From Ananas comosus (Eukaryota > Streptophyta > Magnoliopsida > Poales > Bromeliaceae), in assembly GCF_001540865.1 (NCBI RefSeq), contig NC_033640.1, forward strand, positions 3,082,773 through 3,146,772: a DNA stretch of 64,000 nt, in the 5' to 3' direction. The notes beneath the pieces were generated by a model. It worked only from the letters and a program-made list of their open reading frames with translations. It had not been told where the DNA came from and searched no databases. Every line of letters begins with the position of its first letter. Within the stretch, counting starts at the first letter, position 1. The position numbers and the translations under genes are program-made. This document shows, one piece after another, positions 35,359 to 46,551 of this stretch.

Positions 35359-35956
35359 CTTCTTCTCCACCTTCTCCACCAAACCCTAGGGTTTTTCTAG
35401 GGAGAGAAAGAGAGAAATAAGAGAGAGAGAGTGTTTTGAGAGTGTGCTGTGAAAGGGAGAGGGCTTAGGCTCATAACATGTTGCAACAATTGCAAACAAA
35501 CCCCCCACAAAGTCTTATTTGCATCAGACTTCAAAGTGCTGTCTGGGGCATCTTGTACCGGTATAAGGATTCTTGTACGGGTACAAGGCCAAACAGTGAG
35601 CCAAACCCGAGAGCTACCTCTCGGGTGCGCAGGGTCTATACCGGTACAAGGGGTCTTGTACCGGTACAAGGCCTGGACTGCACCAACCCGAGAGCTACTC
35701 AGCTCGGATTGCGTTGGTTGTACCGGTACAACCATCACCTTGTACCGGTACAACAGCTCCAGAATGCTGTTTTAGGCTTCGATTCTCCTCTACCTCGCGT
35801 CGGTCGATGCTAAAACCATTCTAAGTCTTCCCAAACTCATTTTTAGCCCCTCCAACATTATTGGAATGCAAGAGGAACTTGTCCATCGTTTTCTTTTGAC
35901 ACTTTAACCAATTTGGTCAAAGTTCGATTATCGTTTCGGGATTTCAATACGTTACA
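35359..35956 (-). repeat. Tekay 3' LTR, partial
   Basis: It matches about 33918-34513 of the solo LTR with a few percent differences. It contains the same six palindromes (starts 35553, 35573, 35636, 35656, 35718, 35740), some with one mutation. It ends at gttaca, 35956. Confidence 0.93.
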
Positions 35957-35967
35957 TTCTCCACCTC
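35957..35967 (-). other. Polypurine tract
   Basis: On the minus strand this reads gaggtggagaa and directly precedes the LTR start TGTAACG. It would prime plus-strand DNA synthesis. Confidence 0.8.
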
Positions 35968-36024
35968 ATAAATTAGTTTCGTCCGCGAAACTAACTTAGT
36001 TTAAGCCCGAATTCGACTCATACC

Positions 36025-37325
36025 TTAGTTCAGCTCGTCGAAGAGGTGAGGGTAATGCTCTCGCATCACACTCTCGAGCTCCCAAGTAGCTTTCCGGTCA
36101 TCGTGATTACACCAACGGATTTTAACATACGGAATCTCGCGATTTCGTAGTTTTCTTATTTCTCGATCGATGATGTATGCCGGGAACTCCTCATAGGTCA
36201 TGTCGTCCTGAATCTCGGACGGCTCAAACGAGAGGACATGCTCGGGGTCATGGACATACTTGCGGAGATTTGATACATGGAACACGTCGTGCACTCCCGC
36301 AAGCCTCGGTGGTAATGCTACTTTGTACGCCACCGCTCCGACCCGCTCCAATACCCCAAACGGCCCGAGGTACCGGGGACTTAATTTCCCCCGGACTCCA
36401 AACCGTTTAACTCCTCGCATTGGCGATATCTTCAGAAACACGTGGTCTCCAATGGCGAACTCTATATCTTTCCTCTGCTTGTCGGCATAGCTCTTTTGCC
36501 GTGATTGCGCCGTAGCAAGTCTTTGGCGGGCAAGGCGAACCTTCTCCTCCGCTTCCCGCACTACATCAGGGCCGAGAGTCGCTCTCTCGCCCACATCGCT
36601 CCAATGGATCGGGGAGCGACACTTCCTTCCATACAGGGCCTCGAATGGCGCCATCGTGATACTCTCCTGATAACTGTTATTATACGCGAACTCCGCCATC
36701 GGTAGATGATCATGCCAACCGCCCTTGTAGTCAAGTACACACGCTCGAAGCATATCCTCCAGTATTTGAATTGTCCTCTCAGATTGACCATCACTTTGTG
36801 GATGAAATGCCGTGCTGAAGTCGAGCCGTGTGCCTAATGCCGCCTGTAGGCTCCTCCAAAAGTGAGATGTGAACCTCGGGTCCCGATCTGACACGATAGA
36901 CACGGGCACCCCATGAAGTCTCACCACCTCGTCATATATACTTGAGCCAACTTGTCCCCCGACCACGTAATATGGATCGGTAGGAAATGTGCCGACTTCG
37001 TCAACCGGTCCACTATAACCCAAATTGCATCGTGCCCACCTTGAGATCATGGCAACCCGGTCACGAAGTCCATAGCGATATTTTCCCATTTCCAAACGGG
37101 TATAGGTAAGCTTTGCAACTTCCCCGCCGAAAACCGCCGCTCCGCCTTGACTTGTTGACAAGTAAGGCATTGTGCAACAAACTCCCCAATGTCTCTCTTC
37201 ATGCCCGGCCACCAATAGTGCAACTTCAAATCTTGGTACATTTTGGTGCCGCCCAGGTGAATGCTATAAAGTGATTGATGCGCCTCCTGCATAATAGCTT
37301 TGCGGATTTCCTCATTCTTAGGCAC
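36025..37325 (-). pseudogene. Gypsy integrase with chromodomain-like tail
   Basis: The zinc-binding part (37325-37047) has [15 protein letters not shown] and [10 protein letters not shown], an HHCC motif, then the first catalytic D in [12 protein letters not shown] stop follows. A frameshift near 36940 leads to the main frame, which has the second D in VSDRDPRF and the E in [24 protein letters not shown] and the [24 protein letters not shown] segment of the GPY/F domain follow. The C-terminal end ([35 protein letters not shown]) is the type II chromodomain of chromoviruses, thought to guide insertion to chromatin. Catalytic residues are intact, but the frame is not. Confidence 0.93.
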
Positions 37326-37328
37326 ACA

Positions 37329-37909
37329 CTAACGATCTCGAAATCGGAGGGTGCCATCGGTCCCAATGCTAAAGTCATCGGCACTACTGCTCTCAACTTC
37401 ATCGCGGATCTTTTGGAGATACTTATCGGAAGCTTGTAGCTCTTTTACCTTCTCCAATATGGTCGATTGAACAACCAAGGCCGCAAGTGTCGCCGGCACT
37501 CCCGGCGCTACAACCTCCAAACCAAGCCGTTGCATCTCTTTTTGTAGCAATGGTTGGGGCGTAATTGCCGAAGCCAAATTCTCTCCCGATTTTCTACTAA
37601 GTGCATCGGCCACGACGTTCGCCTTCCCGGGGTGGTAGAGAACCGTGACATCATAGTCTTTCAACAACTCTAACCACCGCCGTTGACGCATATTAAGCTC
37701 TTTTTGGGTGAACAAGTATTTAAGACTTTTGTGATCCGTGTAAATCTCGCAATGTTCACCGTATAGATAATGCCTCCATAACTTTAGCGCGAAAATGACC
37801 GCCGCTAGCTCCAAATTGTGAATCGGGTAGTTCTTCTCATAAGTCTTCAATTGGCGCGAAGCATATGCTATCACCCGCCCATCTTGCATCAAGACACACC
37901 CGAGACCGA
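37329..37909 (-). pseudogene. Gypsy RNase H
   Basis: This domain degrades the RNA strand during reverse transcription. Visible blocks are [38 protein letters not shown] with its catalytic E, and [11 protein letters not shown] with [16 protein letters not shown] then closes the domain. A frameshift of one base at about 37910 separates it from RT. A TAG at 37326-37328 separates it from integrase. Confidence 0.93.
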
Positions 37910-39625
37910 CTAGGAAGCATCACTATACACCACAAAGGTCTCCCCCGGCGTCGGTAGAGCAAGCACCGGGGTCGTGGTCAATCTTTCCTTTAGCTCCTCA
38001 AAGCTCCGCTCGCAATCGGGGCTCCAAACATACTTCACCCCTTTGTGTGTAAGGCGCGTTAGTGGAGTAGTTATTTTAGCGAACCCCTCCACGAACCGCC
38101 GATAGTAGCCCGCAAGTCTAAGAAAACTGCAGACCTCCGATACGCTCGTCGGGCGAGGCCAATCTTTAATTGCCTCCACTTTCTTCGGATCTACCGAAAT
38201 ACCATCTCCGGAAATAACGTGACCCAAGAAAGTGACCTCCGATAGCCAAAAGTCACATTTCTTTAGCTTGGCATACAACTTTTCTTTTCGGAGTATTTCC
38301 AACACTGTCCTCAAGTGCTCCTCGTGTTCTTCCTCGGTCCGAGAATATACCAATACATCGTCAATGAATACCACGACGCACCGGTCCAATAGCGGACGGA
38401 AGACTCTATTCATTAAGTCCATGAACGCCGCCGGGGCGTTAGTAAGCCCAAACGGCATCACCGTGAACTCATAATGGCCATACCGCGTACGGTACGCCGT
38501 CTTGTGCACATCTTCGGGCCGTATCTTCAACTGATGATACCCCGATTGAAGATCAATCTTTGAATATACCCTTGACCCCTGCAACTGGTCGAATAAGTCA
38601 TCAATCCTCGACAACGGGTACTTATTCTTCACTGTGACCTTGTTCAACTCGCGGTAATCCACGCAGAGTCGAAGTGTGCCGTCCTTCTTCTTAACGAATA
38701 GCACCGGAGCTCCCCAAGGTGACACACTAGGCCGCACAAAGCCTTTGTCGAGCAAGTCTTGCAATTGCGCCTTAAGCTCTTTTAGCTCCGCCGGTGCCAT
38801 TCTATACGGGGCCTTCGAGATTGGCGCCGCCCCCGGGACCAAGTCAATAACGAACTCGATCTCCCGGTCCGGTGGCAATCCCGGTAACTCCGCCGGAAAT
38901 ACATCCGGGAATTCGCACACCACCCGAATGCCTCCCAAATCCGGGTGCTCTTTTTGGGCTTCCACCATTGTCGCCAAGTAGGCCACACAACCACCTTTTA
39001 TCATTTTCCTCGCCCGTGCCGCCGACACGGTCGCCGCGAAAAGCGAGCTTTTAGCTGCCTGATACACTAGCTCCTCTCGATCAGGCTCGCGAAACGTGAT
39101 CACCTTACTTTCGCAATCTATCACGGCATAATACTTGGAGAGCCAGTTGGTCCCCAAGATCACGTCGAAACCCCACATTCGGTTTAGCACCAACAGATCA
39201 ATCGGCATGACCCAGTCACCTATCTGCACTGGGCACGCTACACATTCTTCGTGAACATGAAAAGTATGCTTGACCGAATTTACCGTCCAATAGTCATAAT
39301 GGTGCACGATCTTAATGCCATGAGTCCTAGCGAATGATGCATCTATGAATGAATGCGATGCACCTGTGTCGAATAAAGCTCTAGCTCTGGTGCCTCTGAT
39401 CGAAATAATACCTACCATGATGTCGTCGGGAACAGGAATCGGCTCCTCCTGCACTTGAATGGAAAAAACCCGCCCACTCGGTGCCCTCGATGCCTCCGGC
39501 TGACGCGAAGAAGATGAACGTCCAACCGACATAGCCGGTGGTAACCCCGCCTGCTGTCTCGGGGTATAAGGAACTGATGCCGAGGTAGGCGAAGATGAAC
39601 CCCAGCTCGGGCACTCCCGAATCAT
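37910..39625 (-). pseudogene. Gypsy protease and reverse transcriptase
   Basis: This 571-residue frame is in phase with gag. The aspartic protease has [10 protein letters not shown] with its catalytic aspartate at 39368-39370. The linker [18 protein letters not shown] leads to RT. RT blocks are [45 protein letters not shown], catalytic VFIDD (38357-38371), and LGHVISGDG. The end is VVYSDAS at the start of RNase H. All RT motifs are intact, and only the end of the frame is broken. The order and the sequence suggest the Tekay clade. Confidence 0.95.
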
Positions 39626-40765
39626 GTGCCCCGTCTGGCCGCACCTGAAGCACTTTCCTTCGCGCTGCGGGCATGCCGGCGGTTGATGGTTACCGCCGCA
39701 AATAACGCAACGGGAAGGTCTCCAACCCTTTGACTGCTGTCGGGAATACCGAGGGGGTTTCTTTGCACTCGGCCGGCCCCCGGTGCCACCCGCCGCCCGC
39801 TTCTTGCTCTTATCCCTTGCCTCAGCTGCAGCTTCGCGTTCCTCACACTCGTGGGCATAGCCCTACTCCGCCCACAGTGCTCGATCAAAAGCCTCGGCGA
39901 AGGTCGGAAGCTTGAGGATTTGCACGGCCCGATGAATCCCCGGCCGAAGCCCACGCACGAACCAATTGGCGCGGTCCCGATCATCACGAACTACATCCGG
40001 GACGCAGTCGATAATGTGGGAGAACTCCCGCTCGTACTCCCCTACCGATCGGTCGCCCTGCTTCAACTTGATGAATTTTTCTTGCAACTTCCGCTTCTCC
40101 GTGTCCGAAAAGTAGTTGGCGAACGGTGCCCTCTTAAACTCCTCCCAAAGCATAGGCGGGAGGTCAGAAGATCGATCCCGCTTCACCCGCTTCCACCACA
40201 CCTTGGCCGCCTTCTCAAGGCAGTGTGTGGCGAGAGGTACTTTGTCCTTCTCCAAGGAATAGATGTCCTCGAAGAGCGTCTCCATCGAGTCGACCCACGC
40301 CTCGACTACCGCCGGATCCATCTTCTCCCCGTCGAAGATAGGTGGGTTGAACTTCTTGAACAAAACGAGAGCCTCTAACGCACGCTCCCGCTCCGCCTCT
40401 ACCGCCGCACTATCGGGATTTGAGGTCCCCGATCCTGCTGGCACCATCGTAACTGGCACGGCCGCCGCGGCCACACTCTCAGCCGCACTCGGCACCACTG
40501 TAGGAGGCGCAGGGTGCACGGCCTCCACAGGCGCCGCCGCCGCCTGTTGCCGCTCCAAAGCCTCCTGGAGCCTCTGGATCTGCACCCCTTGGCGCTGAAC
40601 GGATTCCGTCTGCTGCCGTACTACGCCAATAAGCGCGGCCATCTGCTCCCGAAGCTCCCCGTCGCCACCTGCTCCGGGTTGCACGGGAGCCGCACTTGGC
40701 TCCTCTGCCATAGACCTCGTCCGCGGTCGACCACGAGGCAACTTCGATGGTCCACGAGGCGGCAT
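39626..40765 (-). pseudogene. Gypsy gag (capsid and nucleocapsid)
   Basis: The frame opens at 40765 with MPPRGPSKLPRGRPRTRS. A glutamine-rich coiled region (QTESVQRQGVQIQRLQEAL) is followed by the capsid domain: FDGEKMDPAVVEAWVDSME, AAKVWWKRVKRD, and KFIKLKQGDRSVGEYEREF. A TAG at 39863-39865 (probably from CAG by C-to-T change) stops the frame. The same frame then continues through a basic stretch to a zinc knuckle [14 protein letters not shown] (CX2CX4HX4C) and runs into the protease. So gag and pol share one frame, as usual in chromoviruses. Confidence 0.93.
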
Positions 40766-41103
40766 CGCTTCCTGAAAGGAAGCAATTCACGTTAGTTACT
40801 TAGACAATATACTCGATTATACCCAATCCGGCGAAAGCATACAAGTGCATTTATTCTCCTTCCAAAGCATAATGTCGTCGACCGCCAATCACAAAACAAA
40901 GGAAAGAAAACAAATAACAACTTTAAGTTAGCCTCTAACCACATTAAAGACTTATTAGCATTAACCCAATCATAAGCTTTCGCTATACTTGTTCAACGTC
41001 ACTCACGTTTCCTAGATCCTTAAGGTCTTTCCATTCCTAAGGGTCTCTAGGTCCATCCTATGCTTTCACCCTTGACTCTTTTACGCTCTGATACCATCTT
41101 ATC
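40766..41103 (-). other. Gypsy leader with primer binding site
   Basis: This leader of 338 bases lies between the 5' LTR and gag. The primer binding site tggtatcagagc (minus strand, 41085-41096) matches initiator tRNA-Met and sits seven bases from the LTR. Confidence 0.9.
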
Positions 41104-41277
41104 TGTCACGCCCCGAGCCCGATCCTCTTTGGCCGGTTCGAGAGCGTGAAACAGACGCTGAACGGACAGAGTTTTTCCTGTTCGCCCAAGGCTCAACACA
41201 AGTATCAATAGAGTACAAATTTGTATAAGCGGAAGCATACACAATGGCTTGCACGAGGGCAAGCAATAGCCAAAGTG
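41104..41277 (-). repeat. Tekay 5' LTR, 3' end only
   Basis: It matches 31965-32139 of the solo LTR and is cut by a single N at 41278. Confidence 0.92.
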
Positions 41278-41278
41278 N

Positions 41279-41462
41279 GCCAACTTCTCACCGCGGCTTC
41301 TCCGGAAAATCGAGTTACTATTCACTTTAAGTGAAACTTGGAAATCGCGTAGAATTTCCGTTTTAACTCGTTTTCGTCCGAAACTTGACGAGTGCTTTTG
41401 TAATTAAATTACACACAAAAACGTTATCAACTGAGAGTTTAGCTACACTACAAAAATCTCAG
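41279..41462. other. Non-coding interval after the N
   Basis: Nothing recognisable. The composition resembles LTR sequence (cgaaacttgacgag), but no match was found in the window. Confidence 0.35.
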
Positions 41463-41988
41463 TCCTTACAGTTTAAGTCGATTTAAATTAGGATTTAATC
41501 GATCAAACCAATTAAGGATAGGATAAAATTAAACCTCTATTTGTTCTTATCCTTAAAGGTAATTATATTACGATAAAATAGATTATATCCCTCTTTATAA
41601 GATACAGAGTTTTTAGAAAATCCTAGCCGTCATCTCTCACCTTTCTCACTTCTTCTCTTTGATCCTCTAGCAAGAAATACGTCCTTTGCAAGGGAGATAG
41701 CACCCCGATGAGGACATCAATTAGATCACCAATCTTGTGTGGATATCTATAGAGGCCGGATGCTTGTGCGGCTTCAAGAGAATATAATTCCACGATCATC
41801 ATATTGTGGTGATCATGATGACCTACCCGCATAAAGGCGAAGGTTGGACCTTCCTTTTTCTCCTTTAATCTTAAACAACATGAGGGATTCCGCTTGTGTG
41901 GTTTTAGAGATCAGAACTCGAGTTTTTAAAAATCAAATTTGTTTGATTTCTTTTTCCACTGCGCTTAATCGCACGCAATTTTCTAACA
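41463..41988 (+). repeat. Angela-type LTR, 3' part
   Basis: It is a diverged plus-orientation match to the reverse complement of 14452-14930 (ctagcaagaaatacgtc, gggagatagcaccccg, tatctatagaggccgga). It ends ...gcaattttctaaca, the LTR terminus, at 41988. Confidence 0.8.
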
Positions 41989-42000
41989 TGTGCCCCCTAC

Positions 42001-42990
42001 CATGATCGAGCTCGGAGAAGCCCTCTTCAGCATGAAACCAAATAAATCTCCTGGCCAGATGGCTTTTTGGTTCACTTCTTTTAAGCAAACTAGGAGCTTG
42101 TGAAATCTAGTTTGTTCTTGCTTGTAGAAAAATTCTTTTTAAATCAAGTGGCTCCACCGTCCATGAACCAAACTAGCATCGTGCTAATTCCGAAAAACAG
42201 TCAAGCAGCCAATATCGAGGACTACTGCCCAATAAGCTTATGTAATGTGGCTTAAAAATGCTTCGCAAAAATTCTAGCAAATAGAATAAAGGTAGCCCTT
42301 GCGTCTCTCATTGGGACTGAACAGAGGGCCTTAGTTCTAGGCCGGAATATTTTTGACAATTATCATATTGTTCAAGAGTGTCCCCCACTCCTTCAAAACC
42401 TCAAAGCGACAACTGGGACTGTTTGCGGCCAAGATAGATCTCGCAAAGGCATATGATCATTTGAATCGAGACTTTCTTGATATGATGTTACGAAAGTACG
42501 ACTTCCTGGATAATCTATAGAGAATGATTAATTGGTGCATCAGGACGGTTCGCTTTTCTGTGGTAACTAAAAATGAAAATAGCAAACGGTTTCAACTGAG
42601 TAGAGGAATAAGGTAGCGGTGTCCTCTTTCTCGTATATTTTTATCTTAGCTTCTAATGCACTTTCGTTGTTCTTGAAGGAAGCTACCCAGTAAGGCTCAA
42701 TAGATAGCTTCGAGTTTGGAAGAATCGGACTGGTTATATCACAAGTTATGTGTACTGATGATCTCTTTATCTTCAGAAAAGCTACTCAAAATGAGGCCCT
42801 CTAAACTAATGAAATCCTCAATATATTTTGTGCCATATCCGAGAAGACTATAAATCTTCAGAAATTGTCGATAATATTTAGCCACAGCACTGGAGAATAC
42901 CCAACAAATTTTCAACATCACGAAGCAACACGGACAGGGGCGATACTTTGACAATTCCATATTTATGGAACGGTCCTTATCTATCACCTT
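42001..42990 (+). pseudogene. LINE reverse transcriptase, decayed
   Basis: Traces of RT blocks lie in different frames: NKSPG near 42040, IVLIPK and DYCPISLCNV near 42180-42250, LANRIKVAL near 42270, KIDLAKAYDHLN near 42430, SRGIR near 42600 and a degraded catalytic box CTDDLFIF near 42750, where the expected YADD is changed to CTDD. Such a change, with the frameshifts, would abolish activity. Confidence 0.8.
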
Positions 42991-43161
42991 CAGGTTTATC
43001 ATCAATAAATTACAAAGCTGATTGGCTGATTACAAAGCTAGGAAGCTATCGCATGCCGGCCGTCTCACATTGGCTCAATCGGTCCTCCTAGCGGTACCAA
43101 GATGCTCCATTTGTTTCATTTTACTTCCTGCAAAATTTCTTTATCAAATGGATAAAATTAT

Positions 43162-43937
43162 TTGAGACTTCTGCTGGGGCTTCAATCTAGGAGTTCGCCA
43201 CTTCTACACAAAACAAACAAAGAACTCAGGGGAATTGGTATATTGTCGCCGTCAATGCTCAATCGAGCCTTGGTGTGCGTTTTAGTGTGGCCGCTCCTTA
43301 GTAAGCCAATGTCTTTATGGGCGCACGTTTTAGCGAGCAAGTATAGTAGGGATAATAATCTCAATTTTTGGTCAGCTCAGAGCAAATTTGTAGCTTAACC
43401 TATTTGGCATATTCTATGCTGCAAATTCATAATTTCATGATGACTGCTGTGGTCTGAAATCCTTAGCAGCTACAGTGGAAATTCTCCGATTCCAACTGCT
43501 TCACCCTTCGATCTGCTGTCAACCATATAAATAAAGGTCTGGGTCAGAACGATATGCATCAGCCACCTAAAAATTGACAAACAATCTGGGGTAATGTGTG
43601 GGGTAGCATAAAGAATATGATGTCTCAGGCAAAAGTATTTTTATGGAGACTAGTAGCTGACACTTTAATAGTTGGAGCCGCGCTAGCCTCGAGATTACCT
43701 TACATTGACAGACTTTGCCCATTGTGCCAAGAACAGCATGAGATGTTGGTGCATTTATTCTTTAACTGTGAGCAGACACAACGAGTCTTGTTTGCATCGA
43801 GTTTAGGCCTCACAGTTGATAATCCAGAGAGACCTCTATCCTCTTGGATTTTCTTTATCCTAACTAACAAAGCCATAGAGAATCATACGGCTTTCTGCGC
43901 TCATCTATTATGGAACTTATGGAAAGGAAGGAATTAG
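43162..43937 (+). pseudogene. LINE linker and zf-RVT region
   Basis: The frame at 43162-43398 has NRALVCVLVWPLLSKPMSLW and HVLASKY, the linker that follows RT in plant LINEs. The frame at 43596-43937 has the zf-RVT domain: SQAKVFLWRLVADTL, CPLCQEQHEMLVHLFFNC. The open frame ends after LLWNLWKGRN, where a copia fragment interrupts it. Confidence 0.82.
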
Positions 43938-43939
43938 GT

Positions 43940-44604
43940 GATCTCTGTATTGAGAATCTAGTACTCGCCCTAATACTAAATCTTGAAAATTCGCAATCCG
44001 CTCTGATACCGACTGCTGTAAATATAATACCAGTTGTTTGGATTCTGCAACGGAAGCATCATATTAGGTTTTTACCATAAAACCGTCTCCTTGGCAAAAA
44101 CTGATATAACCACAAAAGAGAGAAAAAAAACAGAAAATATGAGGATGAAATAAAATTTATTAATTAAAAGAAGACTATACATGACTCTTCTTCTGCATTG
44201 AGTATCTTCAATCCGAGCATTCTTTCTGATTCTCTCCTACCTTTCACTCTCTTCTATAATCCAAATAGAATACTTCTCTCTCACCATGTATACCAATGCA
44301 CAAAGTATAATAATAACCCACGACCATGAGAGCCGCACACATCCTTTTGCACCCATGCACTAGGTGCATCCAAAAGCATGACCATCTTGGCCATGCCATA
44401 TAGGTGTGGCTAAGTCGTACCACTACCACCAAAATAATAGCACCTATGCTATATTTATAGTTTACATCCAAAGCTACTCAAATCCTAGTCCAATTAGATT
44501 TATACTATTTTTAATATTTAAATCTTAATACTTTATATCCAAAATATTTAAATATGAATCCTAATCCAACTAGGATTCAACTACAAATCTAACAAAATCC
44601 TAAC
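43940..44604 (-). repeat. Copia leader piece and LTR inserted in LINE
   Basis: On the minus strand ggtatcagagcgga (44001-44014) looks like a primer binding site, and the sequence from about 44020 to 44604 looks like an LTR with ends tgctgtaaat and cctaaca (about 585 bp). It has no coding region. The border toward the LINE at 43940 and any target duplication are unclear. The family is not identified. Confidence 0.55.
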
Positions 44605-44779
44605 ACTTTGAGGGGAAGAATTTCTCTATCACTAACATCATTTCAAGGTCTCACAGTTGGACGACCTTATATTCCAATGAGAACATGATGAGAATCAGCA
44701 TCTAGGACCCAACTCTGATTCAAGAACCCGCGACCTCTTCCTACCATGTGTGGGTAGAAGTGAGTTGGAAAGGCGGCAC

Positions 44780-45000
44780 GCAGGTGGTGTAGGATGCCTG
44801 ATTACCAATCATCATGGAACTATTATGTGCATATTTGACGCAATATAGGTAGCCCACGATGCTTGGTCTGCAGAAATTGGAGCATTCTCCCGAGTGACAG
44901 AGCTTTTGGTGCAAATGTACCCTAGAGAAACTTTTTATAACTTCTCAGATTCAGCTTCATCATCAAAACTTTGCACCTTAAGAGCTACCATTCAGATTCG
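44780..45000 (+). pseudogene. LINE RNase H domain, decayed
   Basis: One frame reads GVGCLITNHHGTIMCIFDAI, then a stop, then WSAEIGAFSRVTELLVQM and NFSDSASSS. This matches the order of plant LINE RNase H (RVT_3): a G-x-G start with DHxG, the catalytic E in the AE motif and the D in the following strand. Confidence 0.65.
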
Positions 45001-45238
45001 CTAACATCTGAAGCTCAGACAACAATCACGGAGCTATGAATTTTTATAAAAAGATTCAAGCAATTTAGCTTTGGATGGACTTCGAGATGTTCTAAAAATG
45101 CTGTAGTCGTAGATCGCTTGCCCAATTGGGGACTCACCAACAAAAAGCTTTCGTTTTGGTCTTCTATAGATGAGTTATTTCAATCTGTATCACTCGATTA
45201 ATTAAATAAAATGGCCTTAGGGCGTGTTTTCCCTCAAA

Positions 45239-46551
45239 AAATAAAAATATTAATGAATGCAACTAATTAAATTGAGAATATTTAAATACTCAACAAAATC
45301 ATAGTATGCAGGAGGCATCTCTCAGTAAATGATTTAAAAACTGGAATCCTTAACGACTCACAAATATTGTCATCTCGCGGACTAGTGATTCAACTAGTGG
45401 TTCAACTACAAAATTGAATGACATTAGTATGATGTCATAAATACTTAATTTTTTTTTTCATATTATGTAAAATAAAAATGTATTCTGTATTATTTTTAAA
45501 TATTATTACAAGTATAATTAAAAATATATCCAGAATATAGATTATTAAATAAATTAATGCATAGTTTTAGTTAATTATTGAAATATAAAATAAAAAAATA
45601 TCCATATAAAAATCAGGCCGGTTCTCCAGCTCACTAGTTAAACTATCAATCTGAACAGGTCAAAACAGATTTTAAGCCAATCTGATTTTGGCTTTGTTTG
45701 GGATTGCGGAGAGATTGCATTACGTGCGGTGAGAAAGTACGTTGGAAAAATACTCTATTTGTTTCTGTACGTAATATTGCGTTCCGCATTGCGTTCCGCA
45801 TATCGCGATGAGTCGTAACTGCGGTCCTACCGAAGAACGCAGAAGCATATCCCTATATACTTTTTCCTCAACTCCATTTTATCTAATAGCGTTAGATAGC
45901 TCTCATAGCCAAATAGTTTCTCATTTTCGCAAGTGAAAAGCTGAAAAGGAGAAAATTGAAGGATAATGACCGCATCTCTTTTAGAAAAGGAAGATGCTTT
46001 CGATTTATAATGTATATATATTATTCATGTTAGCTTATCAATAATATATAAAGATAATATATTGAAAGATTCACTCTAGATTTCTTTTTTGAGAAAATGT
46101 AATGCATCTATTTTTTTAGTCTCAGAATTAAAGAACATATTGCTTACACACCCTGTATCCGTACGATGAACTATATATTTTTCTCTTCTTCATCTTATCT
46201 CCAATGTTAATATTATCTCTCAATAAATTATGTTAAACTTCATAAAAATTAAGATTGTACTTTCTACCATAATTTCGATTTTTATATCCGGATTGTAGAC
46301 GGCGATTTTTACTCATTATTCGTTCTCGTTCACGATCTGCAAAAGAGCGGGACGTTTGGAATCTAATTTTCTTATCCCGTATATTATATATTTGTATATA
46401 ACTTGATGTAACAATGTCAAATCACGTCCATCTATTAAAAACATGTCTAGATACATTCTAACCGTTAGATCTACCGTATCTTTATACATCGACTTAAATA
46501 GACCGACTATATCTTTATAAATCGTCTTGAATAAATCATGTGGGACACATC
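45239..46551. other. Non-coding, AT-rich interval
   Basis: No gene is seen. Short features include gactagtg/cactagtt inverted words near 45380-45640, and a GC-richer patch with ttgcgttccgca repeated at 45775-45800. It may hold old MITEs, but no ends could be fixed. Confidence 0.4.

Larger units (their letters stand above)
35359..41277 (-). mobile_element. Ty3/gypsy chromovirus, Tekay type
   Basis: This element is on the minus strand with gag, protease, RT, RNase H, integrase and a chromodomain-like tail, which is the gypsy order. It has a primer binding site at 41085-41096, a polypurine tract at 35957-35967, part of the 5' LTR (41104-41277) and part of the 3' LTR (35359-35956). Both LTRs are cut by single Ns (35358 and 41278). 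Few lesions break the reading frame: a stop after gag, a frameshift before RNase H, a stop before integrase, and a stop plus frameshift inside integrase. It is the best preserved gypsy copy here. Confidence 0.93.
41989..45238 (+). mobile_element. Second L1-type LINE, decayed
   Basis: This LINE is in plus orientation. It starts within RT, so it is 5'-truncated, and goes through RT, a WxR-type linker, zf-RVT and an RNase H domain to an A-rich 3' end at about 45215-45238. Stops and indels are frequent. A piece of a copia element interrupts it at about 43940-44604. Unlike the LINE at 17-3460, it keeps an RNase H domain, so it belongs to another family. Confidence 0.8.
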
